From Trueperaceae bacterium (GTDB lineage: Bacteria > Deinococcota > Deinococci > Deinococcales > Trueperaceae), in contig JAGQHN010000025.1 of assembly GCA_020431825.1 (NCBI GenBank), positions 1 to 52,910 of the forward strand: 52,910 nucleotides of DNA. Reading direction: 5' to 3'. Each line of letters starts with the position of its first letter. Position 1 is the stretch's first letter. This document shows positions 47,247 to 52,910 of this stretch, in pieces. The notes beneath the pieces are model-generated. The model did no database searches, was not told the origin of the DNA, and saw only the letters and a program-made list of their open reading frames with translations. The translations under genes and the position numbers were made by a program.

Positions 47247-49415
47247 ATGTTAAGAGGCAAACATCAGTCAGGTATAGCCCTCATAAGCGTGCTCTTTATT
47301 GCAGTCGTGCTTATGATTCTGGCGTCTATTTTTTCTTCCGTCATCACTTCCGAAAACCAGTCAATGGCCAGTAATAAACTGGTAGATATTGGTGTACAAG
47401 TCGCCGACGGCATTTCAGAGCGGGCGCGCATGGTCATCATTGATGAGTACAGAAACAGCGCCCTTACCAATGAGGCCTTCCTCAAAAAACTCTATGAGGG
47501 AAATTATAGTGGCATGGCGATAGATCAGGTCTTTAGTACCAGTCTTGATGGCTATAATGCCAAATGGAAAATCAGTGCTGTCTCACAGCCCGATAGCGAT
47601 CATCTTTGGGTAGAAATCGCAACCACAGCGACCACACCAAAGGGCGCTCAAACCGTCATTAAACGCATTGGCTTTGGCACTTCAAATATATTCCAGCTAG
47701 CTATGCTGGCAGACAATACCGACTGCATGTACTGCCACCTTAAGGTAAATGGGGATGTGGGCTCACTCAAACAACTTGCACCCGGGTGGTCAGGTGCCAA
47801 CTCTGGAAAAACCTCAACCATTAATGGCAAGGCTTATGTCGCACCAACGGGGGTTACTGGTGTAACCGGCTACCGCACTGACGGAAATACCAGTGTGAAT
47901 GCAAGTTCAGCCTCAAAGATCAATGATGCAGATTTTACTGGGGGCGTTGAAACAGACTATAGCGGTGACAAATTACCAAAGGATGAAGATGGCGATGGCA
48001 TTCCAGATTTTCCTGCTCTAACCAGAGAAATGATGGCAGGTAATTCGTATGGCACATTAACAGGTGGCGAAAAAATAATCGGCATCCCCAGTGGGAGTAC
48101 TTTATCCAGCCTGCCAGCGAGTTCTAATCTGACCACAATTAAAGGTAAATATGATGGCAACCTTATTTTAGAGGGTACTGCAACCAACCCAATCAATCTT
48201 GACGAAGATATATATGCCAGCGGCGATATTATTATTAAAGGATATGTAACTGGTCGCGGTGCTCTATATGCTGGTCGCAATATCTACATAGCAGGCGACC
48301 TTATAAATGTGAACCCGGCCGATAAGCCTGGGCAGGGTGTTTGCTCGAGCACCACCGATGCAGACGCCTGTGCCCGTAAAAACATTGCCGCGGGCAAAGA
48401 CGAAACCCGTCTGGGTGCCAGAGGCAGCATTATTCTGGGTGACTATACCGAAACCACTACAGGTGGCAATCCCAATCTCTGGCGAGATATGCAAGCACCC
48501 GACTTTTTCCGCTCCCAGTTTGGCTTTCAGACAGGAACTCCCAAGTACTATGACAAGCGCAACGGCGATGAGCTTTTTGAAATTGGCGGGGTTTTCAAAA
48601 ATGTTGACGGTACGGTGGTCTCTGCTGGGAATATTGCTAAAGGCAGTTCAGGCGTTGATGGACAAACCGCTTATGACTACAGCTTCAAACCCGGTACCGT
48701 AACCAATAGTGGTGATTTTCAGGCCTGGTTAGGTGATGATCTGTATCAGGACTTTTTAGGAGATGAGGTACGAGGCTATAACCTCTGGCGCTATGACGTT
48801 AATAGCTCGAGCTACGCTAGCTCCACCGAACTCTTGACCGAATTGCAAACCCAATTTGCAGGGTCTACGGCTTCTGACGCCTCTCTGCTTGAGATCGCTG
48901 ACGCTTTAAAGGCAGGTAACACCACAACCATAGATTTGAAAGATATCAATGGCGTTTCCGTAGGGGAAGTTAATGTACGACCTAACCACATAGATGTCAT
49001 AACAGACACAAAGCAAACCGTTACCAAACAAACCAAAAAAGTCGACGCCTTTTTGTATGCCAACCAGCGCATCGCCGGAAAAGCCTTTAACGCGCCCATG
49101 GTCATTAATGGCGGTATGATTGCCAAAACCCTTGGCGTTTTAGCACCTGGCGTTATGGACTTTGCAATGTACGGTGGTTTTAAACCAAGCGCCAGCCGCT
49201 ATCAGGCGCTAGATAACATTGACTGCTCGAGCTCTAGTTCAGCTGACCTGATTGGCGCTCCAGCACATGAGCCAGACGCCGTTGATTGCAGCCTTACCAT
49301 CAACTATGACAACCGCATGAAAACCGGTGGCTACAGCTATAACTTAATTGCCGCCAAACTGGGTCAGACACTGAGCTGGAGCCTCGCTGATAAGCGTACG
49401 GACCGAGTGGAGTAA
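47247..49415 (+). CDS. PilX/DUF4900-like pilus-associated protein with a CxxCH motif
   Basis: The 722-residue protein starts with a pilin-like N-terminus: a short basic leader, then GIALISVLFIAVVLMILASIF as a single membrane helix. This is typical of PilX minor-pilin-like proteins and of DUF4900 proteins in Deinococcota. A CMYCH sequence (CxxCH, the haem c attachment motif) lies near residue 155, in DNTDCMYCHLKVNGDVG. An acidic DEDGDGIPDF segment resembles a calcium-binding repeat. Residues about 290-360 (GNLILEGTATN, DIYASGDIIIKGYVTG, LYAGRNIYIAGDL) suggest a bactofilin-like beta-helix. It heads a five-gene operon with pseudopilins. The ribosome site is AAAGGAA. Confidence 0.72.
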   Translation: MLRGKHQSGIALISVLFIAVVLMILASIFSSVITSENQSMASNKLVDIGVQVADGISERARMVIIDEYRNSALTNEAFLKKLYEGNYSGMAIDQVFSTSLDGYNAKWKISAVSQPDSDHLWVEIATTATTPKGAQTVIKRIGFGTSNIFQLAMLADNTDCMYCHLKVNGDVGSLKQLAPGWSGANSGKTSTINGKAYVAPTGVTGVTGYRTDGNTSVNASSASKINDADFTGGVETDYSGDKLPKDEDGDGIPDFPALTREMMAGNSYGTLTGGEKIIGIPSGSTLSSLPASSNLTTIKGKYDGNLILEGTATNPINLDEDIYASGDIIIKGYVTGRGALYAGRNIYIAGDLINVNPADKPGQGVCSSTTDADACARKNIAAGKDETRLGARGSIILGDYTETTTGGNPNLWRDMQAPDFFRSQFGFQTGTPKYYDKRNGDELFEIGGVFKNVDGTVVSAGNIAKGSSGVDGQTAYDYSFKPGTVTNSGDFQAWLGDDLYQDFLGDEVRGYNLWRYDVNSSSYASSTELLTELQTQFAGSTASDASLLEIADALKAGNTTTIDLKDINGVSVGEVNVRPNHIDVITDTKQTVTKQTKKVDAFLYANQRIAGKAFNAPMVINGGMIAKTLGVLAPGVMDFAMYGGFKPSASRYQALDNIDCSSSSSADLIGAPAHEPDAVDCSLTINYDNRMKTGGYSYNLIAAKLGQTLSWSLADKRTDRVE

Positions 49416-49417
49416 GC

Positions 49418-49798
49418 ATGTCACTAAATAAACTTCCAATGCCTCTTGTTATTGTTATGACCAGTCTGGTTGTACTTGCCCTGCTTTTTGCCTTAAGACC
49501 CCGCTCGAGTTCAGTGGTTGCCGCAAGTGGCCCTGTTTATGAACCAGACCTTAACTCGAGCACCACAATTACTATCAATGGACAAACCCTTCAAAGTTTG
49601 GGATCTGAGCGCATTATCCCGCTTAGCTGGACACTGGCAAGAGACATTAACAGTGCTCAGGTTTATGCCATTAGTCGTAGCAAAACAGGAATTTCGCTCA
49701 TCATGATTGACGGTAGCGAGAAAAAACTAAGTAGTCCAGAAATAAATCAATTACCCGCCGATTTACAACTAAGGATACGCTATGAGAACCCGAACTAA
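49418..49798 (+). CDS. Small membrane-anchored protein of the pilus operon
   Basis: The 126-residue protein has a single N-terminal membrane helix (PLVIVMTSLVVLALLFALRP) and an exported Ser/Thr-rich domain with the segment ITINGQTLQSLGSERIIPL. I do not recognise a family. It lacks the G-F-x-x-x-E prepilin site, so it is not a pilin. It lies two bases after the preceding stop, and its end overlaps the next start by 17 bases, so it belongs to the operon and may help pilus assembly. Confidence 0.65.
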   Translation: MSLNKLPMPLVIVMTSLVVLALLFALRPRSSSVVAASGPVYEPDLNSSTTITINGQTLQSLGSERIIPLSWTLARDINSAQVYAISRSKTGISLIMIDGSEKKLSSPEINQLPADLQLRIRYENPN

Positions 49799-50198
49799 GG
49801 GCTTTAGCCTTGTTGAACTGCTCCTGGTTATAGCCGTTTTAGGCATTCTACTATCCATAGGGGCTATCACTTTAAACAAAGTCATCAAAACACAAAAGCT
49901 TCAGGAAGCTACGGTCACGCTGGCCGAGAATCTCAGGCAGGCAGGTAACCATGCCAGGCTCGAGAGCCGAACTGTAAGAGTAAAAGTCAGTAGCAGCGGC
50001 ATAAGCTGGGACTATGGTACCGATGCCAGCCAGTTTAAAAGCGACAAAATACCCTACAGCGCAAGTATAAGTCCAGCTGCCACCATCACCTTCTCTGGTC
50101 GCGGGCTTCCGCTAGCAAGCTCGAGTTTCACTGTTGGGCTTTACAGCAAAAGTAAACAGGTCTTTCTTTTACCCACAGGAGCCGTGATAAGTCGATGA
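49782..50198 (+). CDS. Type IV pseudopilin, GspH/FimT-like
   Basis: The 138-residue protein has a prepilin leader ending KG-FSLVELLLVIAVLG: Gly before the cleavage site, N-methylated Phe+1 and Glu+5, then a 20-residue hydrophobic helix. The C-terminal beta domain fits GspH/FimT (LESRTVRVKVSSSGISWDYG, ITFSGRGLP). It would be cleaved by the prepilin peptidase PilD, which is not in the window. Its ATG overlaps the previous gene, and its stop overlaps the next start by four bases (ATGA). Confidence 0.85.
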   Translation: MRTRTKGFSLVELLLVIAVLGILLSIGAITLNKVIKTQKLQEATVTLAENLRQAGNHARLESRTVRVKVSSSGISWDYGTDASQFKSDKIPYSASISPAATITFSGRGLPLASSSFTVGLYSKSKQVFLLPTGAVISR

Positions 50199-50620
50199 AA
50201 CGTTCTCGTTCTGGTTTTAGCCTTATAGAATTAATGATTGCGGTTGCGGTTTTTTCAGTCGTTATGCTTCTTATGAGTGGCATTATTGTCAATGGGCTCA
50301 GGGTAAGAAAATCAAACAGTTTTGAGGTAAGGGCTCAGGTTTATGCCAGTACCTATTTGCAGAAAATAAAAAATCACTGGTTGAACAATACGATGTTTAA
50401 TGCCGGAAATATTCAAGTATTGCCCCCCCCAGATGGCCTTGTTACCCCTAGCTTTACGATGACTTGCGCCAATCTCGATGGCAGTACCATAGCTGTCACC
50501 AATGTTTTAACGTGTGATGATATCCCACCACCCTTAAGACGATTAAGTATAGATGTCTACGATACAGAAGGTAAATTGCGAGCTCATCTGGTCACCGAAA
50601 TAGGAAATCCCAGCCCATGA
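50195..50620 (+). CDS. Type IV minor pilin, PilV-like
   Basis: The 141-residue protein has the prepilin site SG-FSLIELMIAVAVFS with Glu+5 and a helix rich in Val and Met. The exported part contains a Cys pair (TCANLDG and LTCDDIPPP), which may form a disulfide as in minor pilins. Two four-base overlaps bind it to its neighbours, so all three pseudopilins should be made together. Assignment to PilV rather than another minor pilin rests on position and size only. Confidence 0.78.
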   Translation: MKRSRSGFSLIELMIAVAVFSVVMLLMSGIIVNGLRVRKSNSFEVRAQVYASTYLQKIKNHWLNNTMFNAGNIQVLPPPDGLVTPSFTMTCANLDGSTIAVTNVLTCDDIPPPLRRLSIDVYDTEGKLRAHLVTEIGNPSP

Positions 50621-51363
50621 AAAAAGCAGGTTTTACCCTTACCGAAGTGCTTATTGCTATGGGCATTTTTGGCGTCTTAATGACCGCCATGACCATGTTC
50701 TTTATTGGCAATCAAACCGTGGCAACCCAGCAAATCAGTTCAGCAGCTACCGAAAACAATGTTCGTCTTGCCCTTTTACGCATAAATGAAATTGTTTCTC
50801 AGGCAAATTACATATATCCAGCAGGTCAGACCCTGCTGCTCAATGGTCAAAGCTACACAACAGGTAAAAATGCTTTAGCTGTCCTTATACCCGAAGGAAC
50901 AACCTACTGCGAGGAAACTGCTACTGATGGTGAAACCTACTGTGGCTTCCTCTTCAGCGTTGAAGATCGTAGCACCTACTCGAGTATTCTGGGTGCAGAC
51001 ACAGGCACAACAGGTAAGGTTGTAGCTGAGCACCGCATTACGGGTATGAGCTGGCCACAGCACACTCTCCCAAGCCTCAACTGGCCAACCACCAACCATG
51101 TTTATGCTCCGGTGGCAGATTCCGTAAGCGATAACACCTCGCTTGGTGAAGACCTCGAGGCTGCCAGCTTTATCAGTTTTGACCGCGACACCTTTGACTA
51201 CGGTTTGGGTACTAATACCAGTCTAGCCAAAGCTCTCATAAAAACGGTAAACAGCACCATTGAAGTTAGCTTTACTTTTAAAGGTCAACCTATAAAGACG
51301 ATACGCTCGAGCTACATTTTAGCCAGAGCTATCCCCCGAGGGGCCCTACCCCATCCCAATTAA
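50617..51363 (+). CDS. Type IV minor pilin, PilW-like
   Basis: The 248-residue protein has the prepilin site AG-FTLTEVLIAMGIFG, with Glu+5 and a hydrophobic helix. Its exported domain is larger than in the previous two pilins and has a Cys pair (TYCEET, TYCGFLF). Length and position at the end of a fimT-pilV-like series match PilW. It ends the operon, followed by a hairpin. Together with the two preceding pseudopilins and the PilX-like protein it would form the initiating tip complex of a type IV pilus or competence pseudopilus; the motor and secretin are not in this window. Confidence 0.8.
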   Translation: MKKAGFTLTEVLIAMGIFGVLMTAMTMFFIGNQTVATQQISSAATENNVRLALLRINEIVSQANYIYPAGQTLLLNGQSYTTGKNALAVLIPEGTTYCEETATDGETYCGFLFSVEDRSTYSSILGADTGTTGKVVAEHRITGMSWPQHTLPSLNWPTTNHVYAPVADSVSDNTSLGEDLEAASFISFDRDTFDYGLGTNTSLAKALIKTVNSTIEVSFTFKGQPIKTIRSSYILARAIPRGALPHPN

Positions 51364-51366
51364 AAG

Positions 51367-51390
51367 ACGAGCGGTTAGAGCCGCTCGTTT
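51367..51390. terminator. Hairpin between the pilus operon and a convergent gene
   Basis: ACGAGCGG and CCGCTCGT form a perfect 8-bp stem with a six-base loop right after the last pilin stop. T runs are short on both strands, so it may act weakly in both directions. Confidence 0.6.
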
Positions 51391-51411
51391 GCTTTAGAGT
51401 TGTTTACTAAC

Positions 51412-52023
51412 TTAGGGCAAAAAGACATCCATAACAATGTCTTCAACACTTGGCTGAACCGCATAATCAGGGCTGGGTGGACTGGTATCGGCCTGACTTG
51501 ATTCAGGAAAACGTACCGTAAAAACATTCCAGCCGGGTGCCAGGTTTAAATCAACGCCACGACCCGAAAGCGTCACAGCCTTATCAACATAAATCAGGGT
51601 GAAAAAACCAATGGGATTTTCTAAACTGGGCACGCCAATAAAGAAGGCATCGGTGGTGCGGTCAAAGACTTCATTACCGTTGGCATCTACATACATATTG
51701 ACGCGGGCAAGAGCAAAATTGACACCTTCAGAAGGGTTGATCGTGTATTCATTTTGTAGACCTGGCAACAAAATAGAACCATTACGCATTACGCTGAGCT
51801 CACTGGCCTCTAAGGGCTTGGTGGTTATGCTAAACGTTCCGGCAACCGGACTTGCATTTACCACCTCACGTTGCCAGACACCATCGCGGTCTACGACATG
51901 AATCGCAACCCTGGTTCCTTCGGGAACGTCACCATCCGTTTTGATGATGCCACTCAGGGTTGCTTCTTGTTGGGCCAAACACAAACTGCTTAGTAAAGCA
52001 ATAATAATTATCAAGTGTTTCAT
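51412..52023 (-). CDS. Secreted hypothetical protein with carboxypeptidase-like beta domains
   Basis: I start at MKHLIIII (52023), since this gives a clean signal peptide ending CLAQQ; upstream codons are unconvincing. The 203-residue product has an opening ATLSGIIKTDGDVPEGTRVAIHVVD that looks like a carboxypeptidase-regulatory beta-sandwich. A later segment VNMYVDANGNEVFDRTTDAFF has calcium-loop-like acidic residues. No family is firmly recognised. It converges with the pilus operon. A TATGCT box about 35 bases upstream may be the -10. Confidence 0.65.
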   Translation of the reverse strand: MKHLIIIIALLSSLCLAQQEATLSGIIKTDGDVPEGTRVAIHVVDRDGVWQREVVNASPVAGTFSITTKPLEASELSVMRNGSILLPGLQNEYTINPSEGVNFALARVNMYVDANGNEVFDRTTDAFFIGVPSLENPIGFFTLIYVDKAVTLSGRGVDLNLAPGWNVFTVRFPESSQADTSPPSPDYAVQPSVEDIVMDVFLP

Positions 52024-52270
52024 AACGTCATAACTCCAGACGACGCATCTTAGCATACCGACGCGAGCTGTAGGTTCACTGGCTATTCACCTAGTATTAA
52101 TGCTAAGAACAGGCAAATTAGTCCAGCCTCTTGCCCAGTCTATGTTAAATTTTTTCTGTCAATCGTGAGAATGCTTTATATGTTTTAAGCTTATACGGCT
52201 TAAGCTATAGATGGGAACCGCTGAGCAAAGCTCTGTGCTATTACGAATATCCGTAGGTGGGCTTCTCAGG

Positions 52271-52276
52271 TATAGT
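52271..52276 (+). promoter_or_regulatory. Minus-10 box of the gene at 52286
   Basis: TATAGT is nine bases before the ATG at 52286, so the leader would be only two or three bases. It supports choosing that ATG over one 75 bases further upstream. Confidence 0.5.
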
Positions 52277-52285
52277 AATTTCACG

Positions 52286-52750
52286 ATGAAACCAACAGAA
52301 CCCTACCTGGCTCGAGCAATCTCTTTTGTCGAGCTTTTTGAAAAACAAGGCTGGCGACTCAAGGTCTACAGCATTTTGCACCCTGACAAACAACTAAATC
52401 CCGACTTAATTAAGGCCACCGAAGAAACGGCTTTCTCTTTCTTGCCTCAACCTGCTGTTACTCCACGCCACTATGGTCTTGGCTTTATCAGCGTGCATCA
52501 GGGCAAGAGTTATGACTTTGTCACGGTAGCTTACTGGGCCTATGACAGCGAGTTAAGACATCAGACCTATATGCGGCCTTCAAGCAGCAGCCAGAGGCTC
52601 GAGCCTGTCAGTGGTGATGAACTGTCCTATGACGTCTGGGATATTAGACTCCTCGCCTTTGAAAGGGATGCCTGGCTCCAAAATGTTTTGCGCTCTCCCA
52701 AACCTGACCTCGAGGCTTATTTACAAGAAAGGCTGACAGAAACAGTTTAG
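52286..52750 (+). CDS. Hypothetical soluble protein, 154 residues
   Basis: No family is recognised. I start at 52286 because of the TATAGT box just upstream. The protein has no signal or membrane segment. It begins with a helix (YLARAISFVELFEKQGW), continues LKVYSILHP, and contains GLGFISVHQGKSYDFVTVAYWAYDSELRHQTYM, a strand-rich core with many aromatics. The C-terminal part DVWDIRLLAFERDAWLQNVL looks helical. This mix suggests a compact alpha/beta enzyme or binding domain. A terminator follows. Confidence 0.68.
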   Translation: MKPTEPYLARAISFVELFEKQGWRLKVYSILHPDKQLNPDLIKATEETAFSFLPQPAVTPRHYGLGFISVHQGKSYDFVTVAYWAYDSELRHQTYMRPSSSSQRLEPVSGDELSYDVWDIRLLAFERDAWLQNVLRSPKPDLEAYLQERLTETV

Positions 52751-52772
52751 CTACTACCGACCAGCTAAAAAG

Positions 52773-52793
52773 CCTGCGCTTGCAGGTTTTTTT
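52773..52793 (+). terminator. Terminator after the 154-residue protein gene
   Basis: CCTGC (52773-52777) pairs with GCAGG (52782-52786), flanked by complementary A and T, and a run of seven T follows. It lies 22 bases after the stop. Confidence 0.8.
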
Positions 52794-52837
52794 AAGGCCG
52801 CTTAATCCTTTTCACAACTCAATAAACTCAGATACGC

Positions 52838-52843
52838 TAAACT
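52838..52843 (+). promoter_or_regulatory. Minus-10 box of the last gene
   Basis: TAAACT is five bases before the ATG at 52849, a further leaderless-type arrangement. Confidence 0.5.
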
Positions 52844-52848
52844 AACCT

Positions 52849-52910
52849 ATGGATGAGTTTGAACTTATTCATGAGTTTGAAGACCGTCATTTAGCGTATC
52901 TGATCTATGA
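52849..52910 (+). CDS. Truncated hypothetical protein at the window end
   Basis: An open frame starts MDEFELIHEFED and runs off the end of the window after 20 codons. The acidic N-terminus with alternating hydrophobics recalls small DUF1292-like proteins, but too little is present to assign a family. A second ATG (52853) is out of frame; the chosen ATG fits the -10 box. Confidence 0.4.
   Translation, partial: MDEFELIHEFEDRHLAYLIY

Overview
The window is 52.9 kb of compact bacterial chromosome with about 45 genes, no rRNA or tRNA, no CRISPR array and no intact transposon. Base composition looks slightly below 50% GC by eye (not computed). I infer a member of Deinococcota, perhaps a lower-GC Trueperaceae-like lineage. 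The grounds are many apparently leaderless genes (a TANNNT -10 box 5-9 nt before the start codon), a subtilase with GTRAWAS-type repeats, a DUF4900-like pilus protein and the general gene set. This assignment is not proven. The most striking genome-scale signal is the palindrome CTCGAG. I counted about 135 copies by hand, where roughly 11-13 are expected by chance.

Layout. 147-2671: a NeuD/PglD-type acyltransferase; trpS, preceded by a Trp-rich leader peptide and an intrinsic terminator; a small lipoprotein. 2886-11221: an ABC-F ATPase with an unusual C-terminal domain, an enolase-superfamily sugar-acid dehydratase, a membrane-anchored hydrolase, a large BTAD/ATPase/TPR regulator and two small proteins. 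11483-13675: a LruC/DUF4114 lipoprotein. 13728-22777: one long minus-strand block, a creatininase-ketopantoate reductase-AspA/AstE-SDR operon with 1-nt overlaps, then an Xaa-Pro aminopeptidase and a DppABC-type peptide importer. 22801-23100: tandem and dispersed repeats. 23130-26307: an orphan ABC ATPase divergent from a Crp/Fnr regulator, a histidine phosphatase and a methyltransferase. 26420-29771: PotD, PotA and a C45-family acyltransferase. 30010-38337: a GNAT, a J-domain protein, a kinase fused to a PQQ-type propeller, a TPR-HD-GYP-GGDEF protein, a subtilase, a 3-methyladenine glycosylase and a secreted protein. 38385-43824: an MBL-fold protein, a zinc dehydrogenase divergent from a DapA-like aldolase, RtcB with a complex leader, and a DJ-1/PfpI protein lacking the usual Cys. 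44070-46729: an MrfA-like helicase and an FBP/FusB-like zinc protein. 47247-51363: a pilus/pseudopilin operon behind a possible structured RNA. 51412-end: two unknown proteins and a truncated one.

Regulation. The two most interesting candidates are attenuator leaders. trpS is preceded by an 18-residue peptide with four Trp codons, starting 7 nt after a -10 box. rtcB is preceded by a leaderless 29-codon frame, a second frame that overlaps both it and rtcB, and a terminator hairpin inside that second frame. If real, RNA-ligase expression would depend on ribosome progress through the leader. A CRP-like palindrome sits between the Crp/Fnr gene and its divergent neighbour. A five-unit 23-bp array lies directly upstream of the creatininase operon, with a solitary inverted copy of its core upstream of the DapA-like gene.
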